From positions 30,268,014 through 30,332,013 of the forward strand of contig NC_090982.1 in the NCBI RefSeq assembly GCF_040807025.1: a DNA stretch of 64,000 nucleotides, given 5' to 3'. The position numbers and the translations under genes were made by a program. Of the stretch, positions 38,561 through 57,333 are shown one piece after another; the stretch's first letter is position 1; each line of letters opens with the position of its first letter. This DNA comes from Struthio camelus. Its lineage: Eukaryota > Chordata > Aves > Struthioniformes > Struthionidae. The notes beneath the pieces are model-generated. The model did not search any database, was not told the DNA's origin, and worked only from the letters and a program-made list of their open reading frames with translations.

Positions 38561-39680
38561 CAAAAAGCAATTTCATTATGAGAGTATAAAGAATAGCTTT
38601 GGAGTATTTCGTGGAAGAACAAGCCTTCGTTCTCCACCAAATTCTACCGCATATTTGTCTCATAACAGACGGTTTTGAAGACGAAACAGCTCTTCTGGGT
38701 TGGTGTGTTCCCGACTGGAATAACCAAAATGGACAGTGCCCAAGGAAGGGTGCTTTGGCAGGCCAAGAAACGCTCACGTTAACTATTTCTTAAATTAAAG
38801 AGGCAGTGGACCCCTTTAATGGGGAGCATGAAAATAATCCTAGATTGTTTCAATGAATGACAGCAAACACAATCCTGGGTACAATAAGCTACTCATAGTT
38901 CAAACAAAATTTGCCGGGGCTAGGAAAAAATGATGCCAGCAAAACGTTGATATTCAACAGAATACTGCAGGTAAATTAGAACCATTTTATGACATTTGGA
39001 ATATTGGGAATTTTAACAAAGTTTGGCCAAAAAAAGCTGCATTTTCCTATTATGGTATGTAAGAAGTGTTGTGAAGGACGGCACCATTCAGAAAAATTGA
39101 ATCAGGCTGATTAAAGAAGTTGGCTTTTGTTTCTCCAATTTCCTCATTGGCTGTACTTAAGTAATGTGGAAAAAAGCTGGCCTGGCCAAATACAGACTAA
39201 CCAGAGCTTAGATTTACAATGAACTCTCTTTGAACTAATCACAGACAACAAAGCAAGCCCAGCCAAAGTGTCAGGCCTTTCTCTAGGGCTGCATAAGCTG
39301 TTACAGCATGAGAGATGCCACTTAGGGCCTGTGCAACTTTTCCATTCATTAAGTGCTGGCTGATGATCGGTTTGTCTGAGCTGTTTTTTCCCCCCCAACC
39401 CTCACTTAAACCATCCAGCTATCCAGAGGAGCATTCAGTGCACTCCAAATCTCTTGCAGCCTGGTCTGAATTTTTGTTCTTTCCATTACAGAGCAAGAGC
39501 TTGCAATGCTGAATTTCTGACAAGAAGCTGCTGCTTTTCACACAAGAACGATTTCTTACTCCTCATCCTGTGTAGAAAAATGGTCTCGGCCTCATTAAAG
39601 CCAGGGTAAGCAGGCAGGTAACAGCATTCATAATCCCATCAGGCAGGAGAATTGAATTTCTGGACACTGTATCATGCGAT

Positions 39681-39698
39681 TTTGTTTGTTTGTTTGTT
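39681..39698. repeat. (TTTG)n microsatellite
   Basis: Four and a half TTTG units in an otherwise non-repetitive intergenic stretch. Confidence 0.85.
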
Positions 39699-42600
39699 AC
39701 AAGGGAAAGCAACGTCAGTGATTAGCCAGGGCAGATTTGCAGACCCTCATTTGAATCCTCTTTGCTCTTTCCAATATAGGTACTGCACTACATAAAAAAA
39801 AAATCCCCTCACATTTCTTCCTAAATGGTAAGGTATATTTTGAGAATGTAACCAGTACGTAATACCTTGGATGAACAACTATTGTAAGTTTAGGATAAAG
39901 GCTCAAACAACATAGCTATTTTGTTCTTGTATTTTTGCATTAAAAGAAAAGACACAACACCAAATACCATCTGCACAACTTCCATAAAAGGTGCTCAAAT
40001 TAATTAATTCAGATAGGTAATGCTTTAGCAGACTAGCATCTCTAGTTGACACACCTGTGCACGCAGGATGATAAGAAGGCAAAGTAGGTGCCCAGGGAGC
40101 CCTTTAACACACCGTTCCCTCCACCCTTCTCAGCTGCAGTGCTACCAGCTGCACCTTTTGCATCGTGCTGCCCTACTCTCAGCTCCTCTGGCCTATTGTC
40201 CTTGCTGCCTTTCCCAAATCAGCTGTGTGACTGTTAACAACCTGTTTCAGCTCTTTTACATCACTGGACACTAATGGAATAGGAAATGAGCAGACTGACT
40301 TCACTCCATCCCCAGGCAGCCACCAGCTACCAACCAGCTGAGTTTGGAAAAAGCAATGCTCTTGATTGCAAAATGGCTTTCTCCTCCTGCCACCCTCCCC
40401 CACCCCTTTCACTGCTCCTGATCAATGTTCATGCAGGCAGCTCCCTCAGTAGGCTTCCAACCAGCAAAGTGCAACCGCCAGTTCAAAGAGAAAGTTGGCA
40501 TTTACTTTTTGTGTCACAAACTGATTCTGCATGCCACCTCCTGCAGGGGTCACGGAGAAGTCGACTCCATTATTGAAAGGCCCTATAAAACAGAGCTAAC
40601 GTGTAAGATTAAAAAGCTAGCAGAAATGACAGAGGACGGAAACTCATTACCTATCACATTACAAGGAACACATGCAAATTTGTTTAAATCAGATAGCGGT
40701 GAGTTTCTTAGCCAAACAGAATTTCATACTAAAAACTATCAGAACGAGCCTTTATCCTATGACTTCCACACTCAGTAGTTATGGTATAAATCAGCTCCAT
40801 CTTGTTATCCTAACCCAGAAGTCAAATAGCTATTTGAGATATAAACCAATGGCATAAAACAAACCAGCCACAAAGCTGCTCCTACTCTAACTTGGGCTGC
40901 CTAGGCCAAGCAGAGGCCATTGTAGGTGTCTCTGAGATTAGCTTCATAAATTCTCATTCAGTTTTGTCATTAAACCTTTGAATTGCACAAGTACCAACAT
41001 CATTCCAATACACAGTGGGTTTTGCCTATCTTTACAATGAAATTTCTTAATGAGCTTGTAACATCTTTTCTCCCATCTTCAAAAAGGGAAGGGGGGGGGG
41101 CAGGACAGCAAAACCTATCACTAATATTTAAGCTTCCTGGAGCAGGATGACTACAAGCATAGCTAGGATAATAAGTTGTACCCTCCTTCTGCCACACATA
41201 ATACAGTCTCTATTCAGCAAATAGCAAAGTCGTTTCACTCCAAGCCAAAGGTCAGCTTTTGCTGTATTAATAGCTGCTCTGGGAGGGTCAGTGTTGTGCT
41301 ATCCTACATTTTTTCCAGGGCCTGGAGATGCAATTTCCGACAATCTGCAGGCAATTTCCCACCAATTTTCTTGGGGAGCTAATAGGCTGTGACAGGAGAT
41401 GGAGCTAGCAAGCAGCAGGCGGCTTCAGAAAAGACAAATTGCATCTCTGCCACCTAACTGGGCAATCTAGAAAGACAGAGTTTATAGCTTTGTAGTGTTA
41501 TTGGGCCCCATGCTAACAGCAAATCATTCAAGCTGCTATCTGAATTTCATATGCTTTTCCTTCTGAATTTGTTATCCCTACATATCACTTTGTAGCACTT
41601 TTTCTAGAAACTACAGTTAAAAATGGATCACGTACAATTACTGGTTTAACTGTATTTTAAATAGACAAGTTTTGCTAAATGTTGTTCACACTCAGCAAAA
41701 TATACAATCTCACCGTTAAGCATACAGTAATATTTTTGGTTACCTTCATACCTATCAAGGTGTAAAGCAGATGCCTTCGTAAAGGGACTGACTGTTAGCT
41801 AAATTCACATGTATCACACAGGGCAAACAATAAAATCATTTAAACAAACTCTCTAAAGTGCATGCACCTATGGCAGTAAAAAATGTCACTGAACATACAC
41901 AGTACAAAATTAGAGCATGAAAAAGCCAAGTATCTCTGATAAGGTCTCTCTCTACCCTAGCAGTACCCGAAACTTAAAAAGCGAAACTGAGTGGTCTACA
42001 ATGAGTTCAAAAGCATCCGTACAACCAAAGCATTTAACTTTCAGATTTAAAATGATTTAGAGAGTTAGTAAAACTAACAAAGATCTAAGAATGCATCACC
42101 AGATCTACTTGAATAGAAATTGATTTAAAACTGATACCCCTCAATAATTCAAACACATGCACCACTGTCAACTATGGCAGCAGCTAAATCTAAACGCTGC
42201 ATTTCCCATTTGTTATAGGAAACCCAGGGGATAAATACTGTAAACACATTTTATTACAGTACCCTCTATATCTAGATTTGTTTTCCTCCAAAATATGAAA
42301 GAATGAGTTTCTGAAGGCAGGGAGATTATTAAAACAACCAACAATATTCATGAAATTATGATAACTAGCAGAATTTGCAAGGTTAATATTTCTCCTCCCT
42401 TTCCTCCAATAAGAATAAATTAGGTAGAGTAAAAAAAGTCAATCTAAATTAATGCTGTCCACTGGGAGAGAAAATTAGTTTGTGCAGAGTACTGAGATGT
42501 ATAAAGTTTTACTATAATTCAACCCTAAGGATTTTTTTTAATTACTTAAGTAATGAAAAAATGTAAAATTACAGTGAACAAAGTCTTGAAATATTCTAGC

Positions 42601-44403
42601 ATGCATTTTGAAACCCTCAAACCCTTAAAACACTTGCCATTAATATCCTCATTTCATATTTCTGTTTTTTAATAAGTTGAATAAGTTGCAGCTCCATAAC
42701 ACTACTGCACAAGCAGGGAAAATGATAAGTAGAGTACCAGGTCAATAACTTGCACTTCAGCAGAGAAGAGCACCTAGATAAACAAATCAAATAAGTTAAT
42801 CAGAATCGTGCAAAACCCAGAAAAATTCTTTCCCTAAACAGATTGACTGATAAAATGCAAAAGATTACCAGGACACGAGAATCTCAAATTTAACAAATAA
42901 AAATTAATGATTTCTTCATACAAGTCTGTAACAAACTTCTCAAAGTGCACATCCAAAAACTCAACTATATCCTAGAGCAGCAAATATTCCCTCAACTGCT
43001 GTCGGAAATACGCACCTCACATAATTAACAATCAGAAAGACAGGGAAAGGCAGAAATAGGATATATGTACAATGCATTAAAACATCCCTAGAGGATCGAC
43101 ACATACTCACGGAGAGATACAGGCAAGCAGAGTAGTAAACTGGCCACTGTATGAACAGCAAACCTGTTGCTGAAAGTAAAGTTAATGTGGCCAAGAAAAC
43201 TGGATCATTGAGCCTGAAGCTCTGTGGCACGCACAGCACGCTAGGCAAATACCAAACTCACACTCAGGTCATTAACGTATTTAGCAGCAGGGTTTGGCTG
43301 ATTCAACAACCCTCAAAAATATTTAGAATTTGTAAAGCAATCAAATGATATGTTTACATGAAACCTAATTAAGAAAATACTCAGGTCCAACTGCAAAAAA
43401 ATAACAATAGATAGATTATTCTCACGAATAAAGGGAAGCTTGGTTGTTCTCCAAAATATCCTGCTATAGCAAACCACAAAATAAGAGTTATTAGCTTATC
43501 ATAATTGCAGCCAATTTTTAAGTAATGGAGTAATCCACTGTGGACTGCTGCAAGGAAGTGGAACAAGGAGTGTGAAATGAACAGATGGATTTTATTTTAA
43601 ACAAATTAGGCTCACTACCAGGTTAGTAACAAGCGATTTCTTAGTTTTCCAATGCAACAGGTTAATTTCCATTCATGACCTTTTCAGTCTACTTGTTAAC
43701 TCTTCTAAATTACCATTAACATCAGTCCTTGAAAGAATACCAGTGTTTATCATTTTCATTTACAAGCTATCATCTCCATTCTCTGTGCTAATGACAGAGT
43801 ATATGAAAGGAATAAAGATAACAGTATGTTGATTACTTAATCTCCAGACTATGAGTTATCTCTGTTTCTTACTCATTGTTGGTAGAAAGCAGAGACAGAA
43901 AAGAGGTTGAGAGATACCATACCTTTGTACTGCGAGCGTAACAAAGGCGATACTTGCCAAGCTCTGCGCAATAGCTACTGTCTAGTGCTCCTTGCACTGT
44001 CTTTTTTATTACTTAACGTAACCTCACTGCAGGCAAAACTGCATTTGAAATGTTAAAGAGAAGAACAACCTCAAACTGACATTTTACCTCAGGAGCCACC
44101 ACAGAGTTTTTCTATGGTGAGTCACCTACACTGTCCAGCCATTCCACAAATAATAAAAGTATGAGTAAGGAACAACGATGCTATCTTATCCTTGGGTGCT
44201 TGCTTCAGTAAGGAAAATTATTACAACATAGATTGGTTGATACGATCTATGCAGCTATCTGCTAGAAGACACAACTAGATTTGTCCTGTAGCCCACATAT
44301 CACCACCAGACTTGCTATCGTTCTTTTTACTGATGCATGAGCCAGAAAGGGAATAGCCTGATTTTCAGCTTCCAGGAGGGGGCTAGGGGTACTGGAAATA
44401 AGG

Positions 44404-44422
44404 AAAAAAAAAAAGGGGGGGG
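44404..44422. repeat. A11G8 homopurine run
   Basis: Eleven A followed by eight G, then AGGCCT. Another G run (G10) is at 41091-41100. Confidence 0.85.
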
Positions 44423-47400
44423 AGGCCTCAGATTTGTAAAGGAAGTCCCAAGAATAACTAACATCAAATTTTCGCTATTCACTTTCTTGAGAATAGCACT
44501 TTAGCTCGAAGTAAACACAAATCCAGCTCTCAAGAACTAACGCATCATAAAAGCAATAGATTTTCTTTCAAGATGCAGCATCTTTAGGAACATTCTGCCC
44601 TCTGAAAACAGAGTACTCCTTGCTCATTCTTTGTATCTCCTTTTGTGTTTTACTGTTATATTCAATTTATAGTTTTAAGTTATATATAATAAAAAATGCT
44701 GAACTTAATCAACAAAGAGGTAACCCCCCATATTTGATTAAAGTATGTTCATAGCACTGATTCTGCTATGTTTTAGAGAAGGTATGTACCCTTTAAATGA
44801 GTGTTTGAGTTCTCCCATATAGCTCAACAGAAATTCTGAGTCAGCTCCTCAGAAAGGTCAGTAAACTAGATCCACAAGGCAGCTTTTAAAGCACCCTACA
44901 TAGCTGGTTTCCTTAGCAAAATTTACCTTGCTGCACTAAAGCTTCAATGGGACATCTGGGAGCACGTTGCTCAAAATAGGATTTATCAATTGCTGGAAAT
45001 TTGAGCTCAAGCTACAAAAAAAAAAGTTAGTGGGAAATGTTGAGAACTAGCTGTGATTTAATTCTTTCCTCATGTGATTACAGATTACTACTTATGAATG
45101 CCAAGGAGATGCCCACTTCCAATTCTGATTCACAGCTCAGCTGTCCTTGGATTACCATATAGAAACATCTGGACAACCTTATGGGATAGAGTAATAGAAA
45201 GGGGCGAATCTGCACAATGGGATCTCATTCCAAGTGAGTTTTCTGGATTACAAGTTACACTAGCACTAAAAAGGGATGTCACCACTATCCCTCCTCCCCC
45301 AGCTCATTATCCTCTGCCATCAAGCCTTCCTTCCATTCTGGTGTTCATCAGATGCCCCACAGAGCTGCTTCAGCTCTCTGATTCTGTGGAAAAAAAAAAG
45401 ACCCATCTCCAGCAGGGCACCATGACTCAAGAAGCCTTGTATAGACCTGCATTTTTACATTTTGTTATGTGCCTGTGGTCCAGAAAAAAAGCTCCATTTC
45501 CTTCAAAGGGACAGTACAGCTCAAGGCATTCCTCTCTGGTGAAATGGCAAATTGGTCAATCATCAGGAGTGTGAGTACTGGATTCAGCGCTGCTCTTAGC
45601 CTGTATTCAAACCTGCCTTTCCTAATCACTACAATAGCTGTATTTCCCCTTCTATTCAAAATTGTATCAATACACTGAAAATATGAAAGATTCCTTCAAC
45701 TAGACAGCATGATCATGACTACACAGGGCAGTTTTTCCGGGAAAGATTCCCCCCGCCACCCTTAAACTGTCAATCTGGGTTTAAGTTACCTAAATAACTT
45801 GAATGCTTTTGAAAACTCTACCTGCATCACTAATGCAAACATGTGACAGAAACATCATGGTCAGTATTTTATACATTAAAAGTATACATGTGACTAAATG
45901 GTAGATTCCACTTTGATGTTTATACTATGAAAAACAATTATTGTAACAGCCCATGAACTTCCTATTCCTTTTGGTGCTCCCCCTTCCCTTTAAAAAGGAA
46001 AGCTTTTGAAATGTGAAAAGGGTCTAGAAGAATTAACGTAGGTGAAAATGTTTTTCTGTTAAGGACTAGTGGTTTGTGGGGATGGACCTCTGCTTTGAAT
46101 TATAATCAAAAATATGTACTGTGACACTGAAAAGTGCATTGTATAGAATAATAACCTTTTATAAATCAATTGTGCATAAATCATGATATGCCTAGTATAC
46201 ATATATAAAACATATATTTGAACTGGCAAAGGATTTTGTGCAGTGTACTTGATAATATCACAAATCTCCTATCCATCAGTTATTGTTTGCACTGACATTC
46301 AATGTATCATTTGTAAGGACTCCCTGCTTCTGTCTGGCATTAGAGTTTGCAGAGTGGCATTGAAACAATTCTGAATACAGAAGGCCACCTAGCAAACAAA
46401 GACCAACTGCCCCAGAAATTGGCTAAAGGCATCTGTTAGAATTATAATTAAATCGATAGAAAATAATTAGCAGCTACCCTGTAGTTACTGCTTCACTCTT
46501 TTTCCCATGTATTTTTTCCAATGCCTTTTCTGCTATTGCTGGTCTGGTTTGGGCTGTTTCTTCATTCAATGTGCAATTATTTCCTCCTGCTACTTTACAG
46601 ACAACTAGAAAAAACTTTAAAAAAATTAAGGCTTCCAGTTTTAAATCTTGTAGATAACATGTATCGACAGTCATGCCAAGATTTTACCAAATGAAGCTCA
46701 TCATGTCATCATTAAAAAACGCAGCTGCTGGTGGAGTATGTTTTACCATTCGACAAAAAAAAAAAAATTCACAAACCATAAAGAGCAGAACACGTGAAAC
46801 CAGAAATTGAGAGGACTGTTATATGATCAGTCCCGAAGTTTTCAAAACTAAAGCTTAAAATAGATCCCTGGGTGTGGGGAAGTCAGGAGAGTAATTTTTT
46901 GATTACAACTAAGAAATAGATATTGTACATGTCTAATTAAATTTATTCACAGGCATAAAGAATGTCCAGTTCCATAGCTACTCAGATTTGCTGCACAATC
47001 TAAAAGCTAATGAGTTTTCCATCCTATAAAATAGGATGGATACAAGAGGAAAAGATAGATGAAAATATTTCGTGATTTTTCTTGACACAATCGTATTGAA
47101 CTCCCTTGATTACTAAGAATTTGGTCTTAGTTATTAACAACCGCTATGGTGCAGTTTACTGTGGAACTATACATATGTACTTTTTCAAAAGTTATATAAG
47201 TATGTGCAAATATTTGTTTATTGATTCCTCCAACATCACATTTTTAGGAAAGGCAAAAGAACACCTATAAAATAAAAGCTAAGGAGGATGCAGCTTGAAA
47301 CAAATCCACATGTCTCAAACTACAGCAAATGCTTCTCTCGGACTTTGCCAGTGCTGTTAAGCAAAGTCAGTGATCATTGACAGTATGGTCATATGTACGG

Positions 47401-47729
47401 AATATCCTTCAATATGAAAACAGCGACAGCCTAAAAATTAAGTAATCTAGCACATACATTTTCAAAATCTTCCTTTCAAAATGGCATAACACTTTACAAT
47501 ATTTCAATGTAGCAAACGTGATTATTTCTTCTGAAAAGACAGATGCTTCTGCCTTTTGCCTCACTGCTTGAGGAAGAAACATGCTCATCACCCATGCTGT
47601 ATATCCTTTTCATACTAATGCACAATATGCAGCAATAAAGGTATAGATACATATGGACAGACGCTATGTCAAAGTCTATGAAACCAGATCATCCAGAATG
47701 GTCAACACTCTACATTCCAAATGCAAAAT

Positions 47730-47747
47730 TATATATATATATATATA
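47730..47747. repeat. (TA)9 microsatellite
   Basis: An 18-nt uninterrupted alternating TA run in AT-rich sequence downstream of TLE1. Confidence 0.9.
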
Positions 47748-48225
47748 CATAGGCTACTACAATTCTAGAGTGCTATAAAATGGTTTCTCTAGAAAAGTCA
47801 TGTAAATCGAAAAGAAAACTAGTATTTCTTCAGACTGAAAAACAGAGAAAGTCTGCCTCCAATTGGGAAATTCTGTAGCTAGTCAGTGAATTTGTCAGTC
47901 ACATTGGCTTCTTCCTGGTTATATGCCTTTGAAAGATCAGGGATGTGGCTGACTGTCAAACGCTAAAGGAAATGACAAAGCAGCTCTTCACAGATAAGTC
48001 TTAATCTCTCTGCCAGTTTGTGTCATCTAAACTGTTTGTTCAAAGATTCCCTTCCGTGCAGCTGTACTCTCCATTAGCAACAAAAATTCTACTTCAGTTT
48101 CAGAATCTAGGAAATGTATGGCCCCCACTAGTACAATAACTATGTTTGTCTAGCACACTGTGGTAGAACCCATTAATTTGAAAAAACATGGCTAGAATAA
48201 ATGCACATACTCTCTCCCCATCCAC

Positions 48226-48248
48226 TTCTCTTGATTACATCAAGAGAA
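48226..48248. repeat. Inverted repeat, 10-bp perfect stem with 3-nt loop
   Basis: TTCTCTTGAT, a TAC spacer, then ATCAAGAGAA. It lies about 1 kb beyond the inferred TLE1 transcript end. No T run follows on either strand, so it is not a recognisable Pol III terminator. Confidence 0.7.
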
Positions 48249-49185
48249 CTTGATTTGCAAGCTTCTAATTTTGCTGTCTGCTCATTAGCTCTTCAGAGAT
48301 GTCCCACACTGTTGCCATAGGATAAAGGACTCAACACTGCTCAATATGAATTCATAGAGCCTATAGGTCTGTCTACATTGGGATACAGTAAAATTAAATC
48401 TAATTAATTTGTACAGTGGATTAGTTAAAAAGCAAAAGCTCCTTTGTCAATATTCTCACAAGAAATTAAGAAGCGAATTTAATGTCGTTTAGGTTAATTC
48501 ACTTCTGAATGGGAGCAGTCACGCAAGTACTTAATATTGTTTAAATGATCCTCTGTAAAACTCACACTGCTAGTGATTTAGTTAAATTTACCCAAGTACC
48601 TACGTGTAGAAAGGGCATTAGAAAGGAAATGGTCATTAACTACTGATTAGCCTCTCCAAAACATGAAGAACATAACTTACCTAGCTTTGTTTAATCATAG
48701 GAATCGTCTATTAATGAATAAAACCTCTGATGTACTTAGCTGAGATGTAGTCCTGCATGAATACTGTTCAGTTGCAAGGGTGTGAGGGAAAAATCATCTC
48801 TTCTTGAGAGATGAGCAAACGAATTATGATTAGGCACATACTATTGTATCTACCAAACAAAATATATACTGGACATCAGAGTAAACTTATAAACTGCACA
48901 ACTTTATGAAATGTTCAATTTTTATATTTACACTAAAATTAGTACAAAATTGTCTTTTTTCTGTAGCACAAGACAGTATCTACCAGATTTGATACCCTAA
49001 TATGTCAATTGACTACTATGACTTACAACATGGAAATCTAGGGAGAGCTATAAAGAATATGACACCATTTTCAAACTATACACACTGTTTGTTCTTGCTT
49101 ATAAAAAGGTACATCCCCAAAAGGTTTTTAAATAGATCACTTAATAAGCAGGGGGAAATAAAGACTGGTTGTTGGTACTAAAGCC

Positions 49186-49191
49186 TTTACT
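49186..49191 (-). promoter_or_regulatory. Variant poly(A) signal AGTAAA
   Basis: On the minus strand the sequence reads TTACAGTAAAGGCTTTAG about 500 nt after the TLE1 stop. AGTAAA is a recognised weaker substitute for AATAAA. I recall an AATAAA-containing form of this block in mammalian TLE transcripts, but could not check it. Confidence 0.5.
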
Positions 49192-49206
49192 GTAATAAAC
49201 TAAATA

Positions 49207-49214
49207 TATTTACA
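49207..49214 (-). promoter_or_regulatory. Pumilio response element-like site (TGTAAATA)
   Basis: The minus strand has an exact match to the UGUANAUA consensus bound by Pumilio proteins. It sits 16 nt upstream of the variant poly(A) signal, inside the inferred 3' UTR. Its position in the terminal UTR makes a role in mRNA stability possible, but an 8-mer in AT-rich sequence can arise by chance. Confidence 0.35.
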
Positions 49215-49693
49215 ATTTATACAAATGTTTGACCTTCAACAAAATACAAAAACATATCACAAGATGCAAAAGCAGGAAACAAGTTCATCTGAGAGACACC
49301 ACTGCTCTACACAGGACAGAATGCAAGTTGGACTGCAAGGAACAGAAAGGTAATCCCACATATTCAGGCATTGAGAACAATTTGCATGAGGTCACAGAGA
49401 AAGAGAAAAATAACAGGCTCCAACATTGTTCAGTAGACTCAGTTTTTAAAAACTATGTCAAAAAATCTAGGCTACATCTGTCCACCTTGCCTCTGGGTTC
49501 TGTTTGGTCCACGTAGCCAATATTTAGTTGCTGGATGTTGCCTTCTATTTTGAATAATCAGAGTAGTTTCATGGCAAGGTCTGGAACCCCAATACTTTCG
49601 TTCCTTTTTAAAAGGCAAAACCTTTCTACTTCTACAATTAAGAACAATTTTGGCCCAGTTCAACTTCTAAAAGTTACATCCCCATCAAATTTT

Positions 49694-49801
<108 letters not shown>

Positions 49802-49858
49802 CTAGAAGAAAAATAGAAATATATTACATTAAAAAAAAAGTTTGTTAACCTCATCTCA

Positions 49859-50618
<760 letters not shown>

Positions 50619-50810
50619 TTAAATAGTTACACTTTTTTTTTCCCTTACAACAGTTAAATGAATTGGGGGAGGGAGAAAGAGAAGGACCAAATAAAATTCA
50701 CATAGCGCAATAGCAAAACTGTTGTTCAGAATTCAGGTAATTAAATAACCTCTTTGTTATTTTTACCTCTTAACTTAAGAAAAGCTAAGGAAAGAGAGTA
50801 GTGTCACTCA

Positions 50811-55324
<4,514 letters not shown>

Positions 55325-56604
55325 TCAGTTACACTGCTAAAATGCATGAAAAAATACAGTTATTTTGCACTTGCTCTCTTTACCAATCTTTTTTCACATA
55401 AAAATCAAAGCTACAGCGCCAAGTAGTGCAGGCCCAATCCCTGACCAGTCACTACATTTGCAGACTTCTTCCATGGGACTTGCATGCATTGCTCTGCAGT
55501 AGAACTAGCTGTGGTGCTAAAATTAAACTTGTGCTCTATTTCTACACCTCATCTATAACATCAGTACTACCTGTGCTCACATGCATGTCTTTCGAGTTGG
55601 GAACTAGCACTTTAAACTGAAAACATGAAAGGCGTACTCTGCATGTTTATCAGAAGACTGATACCACCTTTTCTTAATTGTTTTCTTGAATAAGTATTTT
55701 GGAAAAGTTGAAAGGCTCAGTTTCCCAGGTACTTCTGGCACTTGTGTAATATCTCTTATTTGTATTCACTGTGTGATTTTAAGTATATGAAAACTGAGGG
55801 GGTTAAGGAGGTGAATACCAGCACTAAATAAAATAACAATAGTAAATAAATGAAGTGAGCACTCCTCCTTGGGGATAAAATTTATACATGACATTTCTTT
55901 GCATTCACTGTGATGTCTGAAGTCAGCTTTACTTAAGGACCAGGGTACAAACAGCAACTAATGAAGGTTTCAGGTATAGAGTTTTTAATTAATGAAAATA
56001 CTACTGCAAAAAGGCTGCTGCTGGTTACAATGGTGAGGGTTTTTTTGCCTTTTTAAGCGCATACAGAGTTCACGTTTTTAGACATTCTTGTCATTTTTAT
56101 ACTATTCTCCAAGAAACCAAAGTGAATAAGGATTGTGAGATATGGGTTCTCCTTTTACCACTGAGACACCCTTTCCCTAGCGAGACTTTATTTTTCTAAT
56201 ATATTCCTGGGTTCAGAACTGTCCTTTCTCTTCCGAGCATACCATCCCCATAAATCCTCAGTCCTTGTTACTCAAGTTAAAAATCTAGCATTGCAGTCTC
56301 CCCCAGACCGAATAGTAGACAGTTCAACTTCATTCTCCGTTCTGAATGAGTATTTTTAAAGTATTTTATTGCACGTTCCAAAATATTGCACATTTTAGAA
56401 GAACAGAACAAGAGGCCCAGATTTGTAGTAACTATCATAATATACACTTGGGGTCCTTTCTAATTCGATATGCCCAGGAGCAGAGCAGCATACAAGATGC
56501 CCCTTTAAAAAGGACTTACTCTACTGTTCCTTCATACAGAAGAAAAGAGCAGGGAAACAGTTGCAGTATGCAATATCACTGTTATCTCATTAGAGGAGAA
56601 AAAA

Positions 56605-56643
56605 GCTAGAGATGAAAAGTCACTGCTAGAGATGAAAAGTCAT
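56605..56643. repeat. 20-bp tandem duplication in a TLE1 intron
   Basis: GCTAGAGATGAAAAGTCACT at 56605-56624 is repeated from 56625 to about 56642 with the last bases changed. Confidence 0.85.
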
Positions 56644-57316
56644 AAACAGAGAGAAGAAAGGAAGAGTGCCTGCACATGCAATTCCTGCACATCATTCCTG
56701 TTTCATAGTTGGACATGTGAACTGAAGACATGCTCAGAGTACACAGAAATGGAGGATAAGCAAGCGTGAAAGATGACAAATAAAAGGAATGGAAAATGCA
56801 AGATAAGAAAGGAAGCACAAAGTTCACTCCCCTATGACCATACTATCTGCACAGTGTATCAGATGTATTTCTTCCCATGGGGCACTTTCCTTTTAAATAT
56901 ACAAAATTGCTAGAGAATTATAGCAATGATAAAGGCTACACCAGAACTCTGTACCACTTTTGTGAGGAAGAGTGGAGATAAAACTGTCTCAAAGTAGTTA
57001 TTTATTAAACAGATGGGACAAGGGATGGGAAAGGAAGCAGGAGTGGCAACAAGACTGCTCAAGGCTGAACAACTGCACAGGTCCTGGTACAGAATTCAAC
57101 TACAAAGTCATTGCATTTAAGAGGCTGGAAAGCACCACCCCATCCTAGACTACAGATTAAAGCCAGCTGCAGAATATTTGTTAGCAATAACAGTATACAG
57201 AACCAGGCAACTTTGAAGTCTGTCCATGTTTTTAAAAATTACTGGCAGAAGAAAAACAATTAAGCAAGAATTGAGCAATTTTCCCATCATGTTTAAGATG
57301 AATAATCTACCTGAAC

Positions 57317-57333
57317 TTTTTTTTTTTTTTTTT
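57317..57333. repeat. T17 homopolymer in a TLE1 intron
   Basis: Seventeen consecutive T followed by AAAACAC. Nothing next to it looks like a processed transcript copy, so I treat it as simple sequence. Confidence 0.85.

Larger units (their letters stand above)
35871..49165. other. Intergenic stretch downstream of TLE1
   Basis: Holds the GC-rich patch at 38.1-38.6 kb, simple repeats and several short inverted repeats. The longest ORF is 158 codons (45098-45574, plus) and carries no known motif. From about 42 kb on the sequence becomes strongly AT-rich. A longer TLE1 3' UTR isoform could extend to about 47.2 kb, where the first minus-strand AATAAA occurs. Confidence 0.65.
49166..49693 (-). other. 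TLE1: Probable TLE1 3' UTR
   Basis: This is the minus-strand sequence directly after the TLE1 stop, about 0.5 kb and AT-rich. It ends in a block with TATAAATTGTAAATATATTT, then TTTATTACAGTAAAGGC. The last part carries AGTAAA, a known variant poly(A) hexamer, at 49186-49191. Cleavage would then fall about 15-25 nt further along, near 49166-49175. No canonical AATAAA occurs on the minus strand between the stop and this point. The first one I see is much further on (TTTATT on the plus strand at 47217-47222), so a longer 3' UTR isoform cannot be excluded. Confidence 0.6.

Noticed and set aside
45098..45574. 158-codon plus-strand ORF, the longest outside CR1 and the TLE1 exons
   Set aside because: About one ORF of this length is expected by chance in 64 kb of AT-rich sequence read in six frames. 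There is no motif, domain, plausible splice context or codon pattern to support it.
49229..49516. 95-codon plus-strand ORF opposite the TLE1 3' UTR
   Set aside because: It overlaps the inferred UTR on the opposite strand and has no protein motif.
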